Below are positions 24,801-38,210 of a DNA stretch of 64,000 nt, one piece after another. Source of the DNA: Lethocerus indicus (Eukaryota; Arthropoda; Insecta; Hemiptera; Belostomatidae); the NCBI GenBank assembly GCA_019843655.1, contig JACDQD010000105.1, positions 4,960,001 to 5,024,000 of the forward strand, given 5' to 3'. The first letter of the stretch is position 1; each line of letters starts with the position of its first letter. The notes below the pieces were generated by a model that was not told the DNA's origin, made no database searches, and was given only the letters and a program-made list of their open reading frames with translations. The translations under genes were made by a program, and so were the position numbers.

Positions 24801-27543
24801 TGCAATTTATAAAATTGATAATAATAGAATTTAGCATTTTTTACTAATAATTATGTGTTACTTCAAATAATAATGAATATTATTGCCAATTAATTCTCAT
24901 TATTTCTCTTAATTAAAGAAACACTATTATTATATCAGATTTTTATTTCAATTAGATTCACCTGAAATTACATTTTTGCAACATGCAATCAGCAGCTAAT
25001 TCCTTAAGAGTTTTCATTGTCAGGTTGGTGGCAACTACAAAACCACCACAACGTAAGTCTTCTTCCTCAAGAGCAGTGTAGTTAATGCCATTAATTTCCA
25101 ATAAATCCTGGCTAAAATGTTGACGAAAATCTGTGACTGTATCATTCTCATCCAGTTCTAGATCTATGCCTGAATCATAACACACTTGATTTATGAAATG
25201 TAGTATGAAACTAACATTTAAACTACCATATGTTAAACAAAAATTAGATTAAAAAATAGAATATCTATCTATGCATTGCATTTAAGTGTATATGAAATTA
25301 CATGATTTCTATCCTATGCTTTCAGGTTAGAAATATTTACATAAATTATGTTTGTATTTTACGGAATGGAAATATAATTTTACCAAATTGTTCAGATGGG
25401 TCCATTAGGTCCGGGTGCATATCTAATACCAAAAATAATGAATAATTCCCTGAATTTTCTTTTTCTTTAGGGGAACTGGATTTCTTCCTTGTACGACTGG
25501 AAATAGTTAGTTATAACTTATTATTATAAGTTATAAATTATACTTCATATATATCTATGAATTAAAATAACTTGCAAGTCAGAGATATTTAAAGTTGTAA
25601 AGCTCTAATTGAATTGTTTCTCTCAAAATTAATGCTATTAACAAAAGAATGAATACTGTTTTATGATTCTCTAGAGTATTAACAAGCTATGCGTACTATA
25701 TGCATTCAGCTCAAAAGAAAAGTTAATTTTGTGGTCCTACCTGGTGCTTGAATTGTTCATATTTTTCTTCTTTTCCAGATGAAAGTGTAAATCTTCTGGT
25801 AGCATTCCCCAACTGGCTGCTACATTAGGACTTCCATGAGATCCGCTTTGTCCGCATCGACACTAAAAATTAAAACAGAATGTTCTGAATATTTTAGTCA
25901 TGTCTTTTGAACTCCTTAATATAATATGAAAGATTTTTTTAAGAGAATGTATGAACTGCATGAGAACTATAAGCAAATATCAATTGCATTGGAATTTTCA
26001 TATATTTTAAAAGAAGGATAAAATATATTTTCTTATTTCAAAATACTCTAGGTGTTTTTATTATTGTAATTTATTATGACAGTAATTAAGTGCGTTGTTT
26101 TAAATGTTATTTTTGATTTCCTTTACCTAGATAATTTTATATCAAAACATGGCCATATCATTGGTTACCATTTTGGCACTAAATTTTCCTAATGTTATGT
26201 AGTCTATTATTTTGTTCTAAGTACGTGATTTAAGGTGATAATAATAATTCAATAAATAAGTATTCCAGTTTTAAGAAAAACAGGAAGAATTGTGTTATTT
26301 TGATATTTTTTTCAAAAGAATTACTTACATCCTGACCAGTGTTGAAAATTTTTGTTGGAGGTCTTACTGCAATACTTTGATGTATACCCTTCAGAAACCC
26401 TGGTGGTTTTGAGGAAGAATTCCATAACAAGCAATGATCATCACAGGTATCAAGAACTAGGCTTAGTCCTTCATCTTCAGGGCATTCTCGACTGGGGCAT
26501 GGACTCCACCAGACCTTGTTATAACAAGGGGCAATTCACTTAATCAACAGGTTAAGGAATTATAATGAAATCAATTAAATGATGGAATAAATAATAGGTA
26601 CACAAACATATTGACATTTCAAAAATGCATTTGATATTATTTCAATTTGTAAAGTACAGGCTTGGCATGGGAAGCATGTACAGCTACTTTTGTCTCATTT
26701 CATATTTTTAAATTAATTAATTCATACAAATTAACATGTAAAAATTGTTGGAGCCTCAATAAAAGACTTTATTATTATTAATTATAATTAATTAATAATT
26801 ATAATTCATTGACTTACTTCCACTTTTCCAGTTTCAGGATGTCTCAATACATAAGCCATTGGAGTTTCTCCAGGAATTTCCATTTGTGGGATCAAAGTTA
26901 GTGACTGATGAAATACTCCATTTAGCACCAAAGAAATAACAACAACCAGTTTATAATGCCCAAATCTATCAACCAAGAAACCTGTAATTTGATATAGACA
27001 CAAAATATAATTTATTTAAGAAAAATCTAGCGAATTCAAATACATTTATAAAACATAAATATAATTTACAGCCTCTTAAAATTTACTTCAGTAAATTGAT
27101 ATTGATATTGCTGAATAATTAGGGATAAATACATCATTTAAGTATTTATGCAACATGTAAAATTGTCATGAAAATAAATGTTCACCTGTTATGGGAGGAC
27201 TTAAGAACGTAGTGAGTGGAAGTGCAAGATATACTATAGCTATTTCTTCAACTGTCAAACCAATGCTTTGCATGTGAATTGTTAAAAATGGCAGTAAGGA
27301 AGCAGTTGCTGGAAATAATAAACATATAAATATAAAAATTCAATTTGAATATTTAATCATAGAATAACTATATAAGTATTTAACTTCATAAGTCATAATG
27401 AAAAATTAATTCATCTTACCACCATACATAACAAAAAGTGTCACTTTCAGCATTACCAAATTGGGATTAATGCCTAATTTTTCACAGTATAGTTCAAAAC
27501 GAGTTGCATTGGTTTTACCAGGATCCTTCTCATTCTCACCCAT
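21814..27543 (-). CDS. MFSD6-like major facilitator superfamily transporter (complete)
   Basis: Multi-pass membrane protein of the MFSD6 branch of the major facilitator superfamily; substrate not deducible. Sixteen exons read from high to low coordinates: 27,543-27,420; 27,308-27,186; 26,981-26,818; 26,514-26,329; 25,862-25,741; 25,496-25,384; 25,169-24,962; 24,746-24,493; 24,331-24,077; 23,949-23,805; 23,662-23,511; 23,278-23,117; 22,820-22,689; 22,492-22,353; 22,274-22,150; 21,913-21,814 (TGA). All phases join into 834 aa. Residues about 28-112 hold the first membrane helices, ending with the MFS-type loop GFLVDRFGHYK. Residues about 113-357 form a long Cys-containing loop, as is typical of MFSD6. 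Helices resume at FWIYFFLRFLGTTM, with later family motifs FGRERLFSTLGMA, LMGYSYI, FPFEAMESLSVHLMW and GRGSGSFAGG. Residues about 670-834 are a hydrophilic tail. The exon 13 acceptor could instead lie 6 nt downstream. Confidence 0.92.
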
Positions 27544-27604
27544 GGTTGATTAGAGGAGTTAACTCTAGCTAGATATCATACAAACTGACTCTAATAATGA
27601 ATTT
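27544..27604 (-). other. Probable 5' UTR exon piece of the MFSD6-like gene
   Basis: A strong minus-strand acceptor (pyrimidine tract TTTTCTTTCTTTCCAG) ends at 27,605, 61 nt before the ATG. This suggests a spliced 5' UTR, with a possible upstream donor at about 27,817 (CCAG then GTAAAT). Confidence 0.45.
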
Positions 27605-28698
27605 CTGGAAAGAAAGAAAAAATAATTTATTGTTACTAATCTCCCGATTATCTAAAAATAAATATTTGCTTCTTGTTTTTCTCACTAATCTTGTGTTTGT
27701 TGCTTTATCTTATGTTCATCTAATTTATAATCCAAAAGTGGATGCCCTAACAAATCACTGCTTAATACAGGCTTCCCAAGTATAGTGTTATATATCTCAA
27801 TTGCAACGTTATTTACCTGGTATTAAAATAAAGGAAATTGTCATCAAAATGTAATTACATATATTTTGTTTAAATACTAATATTTGTAATACTAACTTTA
27901 ATAATTTGTTAACAAACTATCATTCTTTATTATTATATATTTATATTTCTTTAATCATACAGTTAGTTTGATCAAGGTTGATCATTTCAAATTATTTTTT
28001 ATAACTAATTAAGATAATCAATTGTATTTGCCATCCAGCTTCTTTAGTGATACTCATTTTTATATTTACAACAAACATCTCACATATTCATGTTAACTAA
28101 GTCAAATATATTTTGGCTTAATGATACCACCTTAGAATCCTGATAATCTTGACCATTTTTAAATATTCAATTGGCTTCAGAATACTGTTGTTAGTCTTTC
28201 TTTATCATTATTATATTTACTATTTAAGGTGTTATTTTAATTAAAAATGCTAAGCACCTACCACTTCATTTCTTTTCTATCTAAACACTTATGGTTTACT
28301 TATCACTGAATACACTAAATATAATAATTTTCAAACCAGTGAAATTCAAAATTTCATGGTCACGTTAATTAAAAATATAATCAAATCAAAATTATTGTAA
28401 TAATAGATTTCAGCTTAAGATTTTAAAATTTTTAAATCGATTTTGAATGTTTGAATTTTTAGCTCCTAAATTCACTGCCTAAAGTGTATATAATAGTACT
28501 TATTTAGGAGTTGGAGGAAATATTTGAGCTTATTTAGGGATATAAATTTTCTCTAAACCGATTAAGAATATAAAACGCATTGAAATTTGTAAATATGTAC
28601 ATGTGATTTTTAGTAAATGGCTATATGGAAGGCTTAGAAGTCTAGTCTGGGAGGTTATATTATTGTGTTGGGCCCGTAATTCGCCCAAGGCCAAGGCA
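27605..28698. promoter_or_regulatory. Divergent intergenic promoter region, MFSD6-like / bunched
   Basis: About 1.1 kb of AT-rich DNA between two genes transcribed away from each other. GC content rises after about 28,600, close to the start of the bunched leader. No TATA box in a convincing position was identified. Transcription starts for both genes must lie here or just beside it. Confidence 0.5.
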
Positions 28699-28749
28699 AT
28701 GGAGGTCCGAGCCAGTCGGCCGATTTCACTCGTATTAAAAATAGTTTAG
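28699..28749 (+). promoter_or_regulatory. Upstream ORF 1 in the bunched leader
   Basis: ATG at 28,699 opens a 16-codon frame (MEVRASRPISLVLKIV) ending in TAG, 187 nt before the bunched start codon. If it lies in the mRNA it would reduce initiation at the main ATG. Confidence 0.4.
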
Positions 28750-28781
28750 GGACACATTAGTGCGCATTTACATCTGTGTGA

Positions 28782-28841
28782 ATGCACAGTGAGTTTTGTC
28801 GTGTGTTGGTTCCAATAATGCTTCATAAACATTGTCCGTGA
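28782..28841 (+). promoter_or_regulatory. Upstream ORF 2 in the bunched leader
   Basis: ATG at 28,782 opens a 19-codon frame ending in TGA at 28,841, 44 nt before the main ATG. Together with uORF 1 it suggests translational control of the long isoform. Confidence 0.4.
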
Positions 28842-28885
28842 ACCTCTAGTAACGAGCTTAATTCTAAGCGAGTCAATAGACTATC

Positions 28886-31041
28886 ATGGCTGACAGTGCG
28901 GGCCAAGTATCGTCAAAAAGTTCAGAAAAGAATAAGTTTTCAAATTCCGTTAGTCGTACAACCAGTGAAACTTTACGTTTAACAGATAACGAAAAAACAG
29001 TGACTCAACCAAGCAGTTTATCATCGTCAACGCCAAGGAAGAAGACGTCTTTCCAAATTACAAGTGTGACAGTGGGCTCCCGGACGAGCAACGATGGAGG
29101 TGACGATTCGGCTGACGATTTAGATGAGTCTCATACGGACGATATTTCGGAAGTGATTGACATTTCCAGGGACATAGAAAATGAAACTCCAAGTTATTCA
29201 GAAGATACGTTCTCTAAAGATGATGTGTTCTTCAATGCTTCAGCATCTTTAGGTACAGCACCTGTTATACCTACCAGTTCTCAATACGGTTTAGCAATTT
29301 TGGCTACTCCAGATAATTGTGAAACTATATTGAACCCGTCAGACAACTGTGGAAATAGTGTTACCGGTACAGAATTGCATGTGGGAGTATCAGATAATGT
29401 CATTAACCTAGGAGTTGTAAGTACCAAGCCAGACTCAGAAATGAGGGACATTCATACTCATTCAGCTCGCCATGAAAGGTTTAAAGTTGTAAAGATAGAG
29501 AGTACTGAGCCTTTTAAACGAGGAAGATGGGTCTGCATGGATTATCTAGATCACTCTATGTCACAGCCTAAACCTAGTGCAGTGAGTGGAACTAAGACTG
29601 ATACTGTGGGAACAAAAGTGAATGAAAACATTGGAAATAAACCCATCGACATCAGTGAGAGTTCGCCACAAAATTACTCGACAACAGAAAGTATAGTCTC
29701 AACTGGAGATACAACTCAGAATGTTGGAACCCCTGCCACTGAAGAATCACAGTCCACTAGCGAGCAAGTTAGTAATGTTATTCCTGTTAGTGTACCACAA
29801 ACAGATAATAGTCAGTTAAGCAACAGTCAACAAATTCCTATTTCAAGTCAGCAGACTTACACTTCCATCTCACCTGGTCAGTCTCTGCAGAGTAATATAC
29901 AGTTAGTTACATCTAATGTGGCTACTAGTACTACTCAAGTTCCACAACAGGCCCAAAGTTTATCACAAGTACCAGTACAACAGTCTGTTACAACAAGTCA
30001 GCATCAGAGCCTTCAGCCACAACAGATACAACAGGTTTTGGCAAATGCCAATGTTATTCCTGTACAGCAGCAACAACAATCCAACATCCCTCAACAGCCA
30101 ATGATCCAACAACCCATTCAGCAGATGCAGCCAGTTCAGCAACAACCCCAACAATTTACTCAGCAACAGCAGTTTCCAACTATGCAACAACAACAGCCGA
30201 TTATTCAACAGCAAATGCCACAGCAGATGCAACCAGTTCAACAAGTTCATTTATCAAATGTTCAACAGAACATGCAAGGAATGCCTATGCAGCAGCCTTC
30301 AGGGCAACAAATGCAACAGCTGCAGCAACCACCAATGCAGCAGTTACCTCAGCAGACATCTCAGATGCATCAGGTCTCCTTCTCTCAACCTATGCCCCAA
30401 CAAACCATAACTCAGACTACCACTCAGCCGCAGGTGCAAAATATGATGCAACAGATGCATCCTCCGCAAATGCAGAGCTTCCAACAGAGTCCCATCATGA
30501 CCAATTTAATGTCGGTTCAGACCCAGCCACATTTACCACCTCAGTATTACCCTAATATGCAACCTATTCAGCAGGGTATGACCCAGTCACAGGCCCAGAT
30601 ACTGCCTCCTATGTCTCAAGGCAGTACAATGCCCCAGGTGTCAATGCACGGCTCCAATACTCATATTTCTTTACAGAACTTCCCCGTAACCTCTCTGCCT
30701 CAGCAGATGTTGCCTAGCATGCCTCAGACACCTCCTGTAGCCACATCTGTTCCTTCATATTCGCTGCAGTTTCCTCCCACTTCGCACATACCCACTCCAA
30801 CCAATCAGCAGCCCATTGTGACACCACAGATTCCTGCGATGGCCACTATGGTGCAGCCTTATGTCACTATGGGTTCATATGCGAGTGTTGTGAGTTCAGT
30901 GCCTTCGACCGAAGTTTGTGTGACTGCCAGTCCTGATGTATCCAATGCTGAACAAGCACCACCTGCTGCCGCCTTGCTTGAGTCTTTAGCAGAGGTCACT
31001 GCCAATCCTGATGAAGTGCCACAGGGAGAAGATTCCGAAAG
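28886..31041 (+). CDS. bun: Bunched / TSC22-domain protein, first coding exon of the long isoform
   Basis: N-terminal part (718 codons plus 2 nt) of a long TSC22D-type regulator; in flies the long form, BunA, promotes growth with the partner Madm/NRBP. Two conserved long-isoform motifs are visible: residues about 50-97 (KKTSFQITSVTVGSR, then DDLDESHTDDISEVIDISR) and about 196-222 (ERFKVVKIESTEPFKRGRW followed by VCMDY). Residues about 350-620 are a Gln/Met/Pro-rich low-complexity tract built of mixed CAA/CAG codons, as expected for a transactivation-type region. The ATG at 28,886 is chosen as the first in-frame start; it lies upstream of all conserved blocks. The exon should end at the donor after GATTCCGAAAG (GT at 31,042), in phase 2. 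The 43 codons beyond it lose family character and stop at 31,171. The TSC box and leucine zipper lie beyond the window. Confidence 0.93.
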
Positions 31042-31622
31042 GTCAGTTTTTATTTTTTCTCAATTGACAGATTTATTCCTCAAACATTCTTCTATATGTT
31101 GTTCCTCGTGCTTGACCGAAACATTATTTTGGAATTTTCTTAAACACTCCAGTTTATTTTCTCCTCGTTAAGGTGAATTAAAAACCAAATTAACAGTCAT
31201 TTTGCTTGTTTACTCTATTTTCAACTGTATTTTGCACTTCCTTGCTTCTCTTGCCAACTTTTATTTTTGGATTGGCTTGGTTTTATAATAGACATATTAA
31301 TGTTTAAATGTCAAACTGCTTTCGGATAACTTCATTAAGACACAATAGAGTTCAAGCTGACTTATGCTTGTCACAATTAAATATATAGAAAAATTCAGTA
31401 AAGAAGTTAAACACTCCCTGTTTCATTCAAGATTTTTTCTTGGTTCCTATATTGGACCAGAAATCATTTGTAGCTGTCAATCTGAAACTATTATTTACTT
31501 TCAAATATGTCAAAAAGTAGTGTAGATTGGATGCTTAAAAAACCTGATAGCCGGTATTTGTAGAGTGATTGAGTGGTTGTGTGTAGTTTGCTGGGGCTTG
31601 CCCGCGCCTTAGCCCAAGTCAG

Positions 31623-31664
31623 AGTGGTAGTGGAGCCACCAGCTCACATCCAACCAGCATTCAG
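31623..31664 (+). CDS. bun: Candidate 42-nt cassette exon of bunched
   Basis: The exon is bounded by CCCAAGTCAG on the left and a strong GTGAGC donor at 31,665. Entered in phase 2 from the long exon, it reads VVVEPPAHIQPAF and leaves in phase 2, so inclusion or skipping keeps the frame. The local sequence (31,580-31,680) is much richer in G and C than the flanking intron. An alternative acceptor at 31,612 would give 52 nt and leave in phase 0. I do not recognise the peptide from a known family member, so this is an inference from splice signals and phase. Confidence 0.45.
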
Positions 31665-34600
31665 GTGAGCCTCATGGTGTTCACTCGAAAACATGGGCTC
31701 AAATGATTATTCAGGGTGTCTACTTTATTTTCTGTCCATTAGTCTGAATCATTAAAATAAGAAACAATTTGTGATATTGAATTATATTTATTTATGAACG
31801 TTTATAATCTGACTTGAAAATAATTATTTTTATATTATCTATTTCTATTCTATTATCAATATTATAGTATATTGAAAATGTCAGTCCCGTATCACATATT
31901 CGTTATTAAATATCAAATATTCATTTCTAAATTAGTTTGTTTATGTTTGTTTTCAAGTTTTGACAAGTCCCATATAAGTGCAGAACATTGATCATATGTT
32001 TCAAATAGTCTCCTTTCTTAGGCACTCTGAACCTACTTCATTGTTAATTTGAAAGAGCTACATGTTTTCGTGTAATGAACTGGGAGTTATGCCTGTACTT
32101 TACATGTCTGTATAAATATCCCTGCTTGATTATAACAATCTTGTTTATGCTTTTTTGAATTAATTTTATTTTTCATTCTCTTAATAAATTTATTGCCATT
32201 TATATACATAATATCTTTACCATATAATTTCATTGACAATACATGATTCAACTTGTCGTTTCAAAGTTTGCAACATCATGATGCATGTTAGCAAATTACA
32301 ACAATATTATTTTCCAAAGATTGTTATTTTGGTTTTTGTTTGCACCATTTGGAGAAAGTATTGGCCGAATTGATGTTTGCCTAAAGTATATTCTGGATTC
32401 ATTTATAGTCTAGAAATTTTTGTTGGAACTGAATAACTGTTATATTTATTATATTGGAAATGATTTTTATCAGAAAGTAAGAGTTGAAGAGAGGTGATTG
32501 TGTTTAAAGTGTGTTTAAGTTTTAATTTACATTTATGTTCTTATTATCTTTTTACTAAATGAGCATTAATTATAAATAGTACTCTGAATGATTATTTACA
32601 ATAGATTTACTGGTCATTTAAACAAATATGAATTGATAAAATTTTAGATCCATGAATATAATTCAGTATTCCATCTATAAATGTATTACTTTCTCCATGA
32701 ATGATTCATTATATATTTTATATTAATTGATGTATTTCATATAATTATTCCATTAATTTTTCCTAATTTTTTAAATAAAAATATGATAACTGAATGCTCA
32801 TTTAGTGAAATTATAATTAACATTGTTAATTTATTAGTAATTAGTTGTTCTGTCGATGTTAACTGAGTTTTTAACATAAAAGCATGGGAAACAGTCATAT
32901 TCAAATGTCTTATAAGTTTCCACTATTAGGTTATTCTCATGATCTCATGTTAGAAATGTTTAATGAATTTGTAGCAATTTTGTTGAAGAGTGAGTTTTTA
33001 TGATTAGAGTAGAAATTATCCGTTTATTTATCAGAAACTTCTATTTTAATAGGTTATATTTTTGTACCTTTCAATTGGTAATATTTGAGTGAAAATTGGC
33101 TGCAAGAAATGGGATTTGTATTATTATAGATAAAATGTAGGACTTCTTAAAAGACAATAGCTTATATAATTCATATATTTCTGCCTTCGTTGAAAGTAAA
33201 TTTTGTTCCTATGATTTCTTTTTGATTGGATGGATGACTTTCTAGGCTCAGATTAAAAGAACATAAAAATCATTTTATGCATGAAATATTATCATTAATC
33301 CTGATACAGTCAAATATGTTGATGATTTCGATGAGTAATATCTTTGGATAAATAGAATCTCTAGTTTGCAGGATGATCGAGTAGTCAGTTTTAGGCCTTA
33401 ATAGATCTGTGGTTTCTTTTATTTTTTGTTCAGTGTTGAGCAATAAAAATGTATGATGGGATTGATGATGTGTCATTTGATTATAACATTGTAAATTGGA
33501 TGAACGTTTTGGTTCATTAGAACAATTTATGGGTTGTATTTTGCTTTAGGTGTGTTGCATCTTGTTTGCTTTATAAGATTCTGTATATACATGAATGTTT
33601 ACTTGGAATGTGTTAAAATAATAATTAGATGTATAAGATTTTATATAGAAGCTCGCAAAGGAAATATGTGTGGGGGGTAGGTTGTAGAGGTTGTGTGCGC
33701 TTGTGTCTCATATATGAATGTGCCTACTCTCACATATATAAACTATCTGAAAACATTAAACAAGATGCTATCATACAGGCTGTCTGTGTTGTATTTATAG
33801 TAATCATTATATGACAAATACTTCAACGTTCTATTATGTTTATAACAACTAATAATATATGTTTTTATTGTCAGTACAATAGCATTGTACAGCAGTTCCT
33901 CAGCTTACAGCACTTAGTGCTTCCAAAAGATGCTATTTATGTTTCAATAAAATGTTGGAAACGCTGAAGTTTCAATATTTATTTGACTCATTAATTCATG
34001 GTTATGTGAATTAGCTGGTCTGTTAGTACAACTCCATTATAAAAATTATATGGAAGTCTGCAAGCTTTAAGCTACCTTGGTGGTATGCATTCAGAAATGA
34101 TCAAGCATATAGAAAATGAATTACAGTGGCTCTATTGGATTTACTTTAGTACAAACTTGAAGATATTTTCAAAAACGGAATTAGAGCTTACCCATATATT
34201 AGCGTGATTGAACTTCGAAATATACATAAAGTGAAAAATTAGTTTCAGTTTCTTTTACGAGTATATAATAATCAATCTCGCTCCGGGTTACGACCCCATG
34301 CGATGAATTGACGTTCTCAAATTATAGGTCTAGTGTTAAACATTTTCTTCAAATTAACCTGACGAAGTGTAATATATATTCAGGACCGGTTAATTGCTTA
34401 TGGAAAAGGAGTGGGGAATTTCCATTTCTTGCGCGTTCGCAATTTTTCACCCCAGGAAAAGTTGCACATCATGAAACTACATGAAGTATAACAATTGATA
34501 ATACTTATTCGACAGTCCATGAGAGCTTAGAATCCGTTACCGTTAACATTAACACTAACCACATTGATTGAAGAAAATGATAGTGATAGCGCATTCAGAA

Positions 34601-37600
34601 AGCACCATCGTTAACTGAAACCTGCCCTGAGGTAGTTATACTACTGATGATATACTGGCATAATGATACTGATGATTGCGAGAAGCCACCGACCGATCTA
34701 GCATTGGACTAAATCAGCGTGTGGAGACAGAAAAACGGAACACTCAAGATATATCTAATAAATTAAACTTGTACCTTGATTTGCAGAAAAGCCGGAGGAT
34801 TTGAATACAGTCCATTTGGATTAATGGGGAACTCTTTGAGGCTTGCTAATAATTCTCAAAAAATGCAAACAAGAAAAATACATCGATTGGCTACTTCTTC
34901 TCCCATAGTCAACGTCCAACCGCATCCAGAGTTTTATTGGGGCTATTGCTCCTTTCGGCACAAATAACAGTGAATGCTTAATTGTTTTTTACATTTCAGT
35001 ACTTATAAAGGGGTCCTCGAAACTACTTATTTATGAGCCTATATTTCAACATGTTTGTCTATAGATCTCATAATAGGCCCTTGTTTCCCGAAGGTTAAAT
35101 TTATTTTTTGATATCCTGATTTTTATAACGTTCCACCACTCAAGGACCAGCCTAAAGTAGGGGGTTGGTTTTGAATGATATTCAGCTATCCTGGAAAGTG
35201 ATAGGAGGTCATTGACCTTAAAAAATTGGTTTTCTATTTAGGTTGTTAAGGAAAATGAGTTACTGGTATTGCAGTAATCTCAGATCGAAATTTCTTTCGA
35301 TTTGCACGATCTTCAGTTGTACAAGCCATATATTCGCCCGATGACATTTTATATTCATTGAGTATGTAACGAAATATATACTTATCTCGATGGTATGTAT
35401 TGTACCTTGATTCCAACCTGTCGGATTCTGTTCGCCCTATTACACTGAAATTGTATAAATAATTATATATATGAGTTCAGTTTGTAGTTAGTTATCAGTG
35501 GCAATTGGACATCGAACCGGATGGCTCAAAAACTGTATTAGTTTGGATCACATACTGGTGATTGACGTAGGTAAAGTATTTTGAGACATTAGGCGCGGAG
35601 AGCAGAATTCCACATATATTTTGAGTAATTTATGGGTTATATTATCAGACTGCCTACTGTTTTTTTAAAGGTTTTCTTTCAGTATACCTATCGCTGCTCA
35701 GGTTTTGTTTTCCTGAATTGTTTTTCACACTTTTCTTTCGAAGGAATTGTCGATGAATTCGGGAGGGAAGTTTATTCATACGAGTTACCGGCAAGGTGGA
35801 CTATTTGCAGATTGGCTAGGACTTCCATGTCCTGAACATAGCGCCATATTTCGCAAATTTCGAGTTGGCTTATACTTCACTTCAATTTGCGTTGTCTCCT
35901 GTGTATTAAATTTTTATTCCAGTACAGGGTAACGAGTACTGAAGAGCGTCAACAGCTACACCCGTGCAAGTATGAATAATGAGAATATCCGTCAAAGACC
36001 GTGAGGATACAGAGAAAGGTACGATATCTGTCAAAATGCAATTGATTGAAAGATGATCCTATGGACGTGAAGTTCAGATGTTAATACTTAGGCCAAGTGT
36101 TATCTACTCGAAAATATCAACCATTTACTTACATCTAGGCTGTATGTTTATGTGCATGCATCTCCCCCCTAGTACTTCTTATTTCAAGGTTAGAATCTTA
36201 CAAAATCGTTCGGATTAACAACAGTAAGCTAAACCATCGTTTCATATCTGCAAAATTAACTGAATTATTTACTCAGTCAATTTTTTGTGCACCTGTATGT
36301 TGGAGCGTCTTAAAGTCTCTGCTTTATTAGGCTCTCGAACTCGATTACTTTCCTGATAAATGTTTCAAAATTGTGTCGGAACATTAGAGTGTTCAAATTC
36401 TTCAGGAACTAATGTTTTCCCCCTTTGAAACCGTGAAATATAGAGTTCTGCGAAAACGAATGCGGTAGTTAATATCGATTTGAACTTTCGTGTCCGGTAT
36501 AATTTGGCCTTAAGTGTTGGGTCATTCCCTCGGTCCTACATTTAGCCACCTGAGGGGGAGGTGCTTTCACAATTCATTCCGACAGTTTGATTCATCTGTA
36601 TTTCTATCGAAAAAGTCTGATAAAATGTGTTGTAATTAATAGGTTTCAAATATATCAACTCTGTAAATTCGGATTTTTTTATAGCTTGGAGTCAGTAAAA
36701 GCTGGCTTACCTTTGTTGATTAATGAATCGTAAAATACAGTTGAAACATTAACGATTTTGGTTAATTTCGTGGTTCACCCCTTTCGATAACATCATCCCA
36801 AATTAATTTTAATTCTCTGTCTATTAGCACTTATATTAAAACAATAGTGGTTTTACCTTCGTTGTAAAGAGATTATATTCATATCTGCTCTCCCAATATC
36901 GGCATTAATACCCGAGGATTTGTATAGTAGACAACTAAACACCAGTCCGCTTATTGTCAGTGTAAGTAAAGTAAATGAATCAGTATAACAAATCAACTAA
37001 ATGAATTAAGTTAATGTCATCTTTACTAACACCACGTAACTATGTTTTGATAATCTCGTCTTATTAGAAATCTCTTCCACCTTTTGCAAGTTTAAACATT
37101 GTTTAACGTTGTTTTTATTGCCCTTAGCTGTCAGCGAGCCGGTATGGCGTCAGAGGAAATAGATTGGACATACTTCAAATTATGAAATGTTATCCTTTCT
37201 TAGTATTCTATGAGTAGCACTTAAATGCGCGAAGTCTACCTTATTATTTGGTTCGAAAAAACATTAACTTATTTAAACGCTGATAGAATTGCGACGTCCC
37301 GAAATTCATACTGCTCTATATTCACGAAAGTAATTCAGATATTTTCTACCCGTTGTTTTCAGTTAAATCGATTATATCGGCGTACACGAGATATTATTAG
37401 GTTAAGCTGAATTTAATCTTCGGGAAATTCAACAGCGCGTGGTTTCTTTGATGTGGTCTACATACTGGAATGGCGTACATGGTGGATTTCGGACGATCTA
37501 GACTTTGCATCTATAACATTACCACCCCCCCCCTTTTTGGAATGGTTGTAGTAATAACCGTTTTCGAGACATTTGAAGAATTCATATCGAGATTTTTCTC

Positions 37601-38210
37601 CGTTGTATTTTTGTACTTGGTAAGACAGCAACTAGCAACTGTTAGCTCACGTGAATTCACAGAGAACAGTGGTATTTATACAAAGCCATTTCTGCCGATT
37701 GACTTTTTTGGAAGCGGATAACTGAACCTGATAAGCGTATTCATTACTTTAATATTCATGTTTCAAAAAACGACAATTCTTAAATGCGATGCTTAAATTA
37801 TTTATGTCGTTTAAAGTCTCTTTAATTATACAGGCCATAATCCTGCAAATCGTAGATAAATAACGAAGCAAAAAAATGGCAATCCCATTTACTGGGAGTA
37901 TATACTACTACATTGTCCAATGTTTTTATATATAAAAAATTAGTTAAATTAAATACGAAATATGACGAGGTTTCTACTGGCAATGGCTTTTTTTATTAAT
38001 CAGACATCTCTTATTCCGGTCAAGAATTTTACCGATGGATTATTGTAAGCGAGAGAAAATTCTGCTGTTTTATCGAAGGAATCGCTCTGCTTTATCAATG
38101 TCGATACGTAAAGTCATTCGGTCGCATATTAGGGAGCCATGGGCGCTATCGATATCGATGGTTATATGTAGTAGAGAGTATGCCGCATTCGCCGTCCGCC
38201 ATTGCCGTTG
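31665..38210 (+). other. Bunched intron 5' of the internal promoter
   Basis: About 6.5 kb of AT-rich intron. Short open frames (for example at 33,629, 34,776 and 35,632) have no domain or splice support. A C-rich tract lies at about 37,528. No mobile element or RNA gene was recognised. Confidence 0.6.

Noticed and set aside
29963..30250. Leu-rich minus-strand frame inside bunched
   Set aside because: It is the antisense of the CAA/CAG Gln tract; low-complexity shadow.
31042..31171. C-terminal extension of the bunched frame to the stop at 31,171
   Set aside because: A good donor at 31,042 precedes it, and the codons after it lose all family character; treated as intron read-through.
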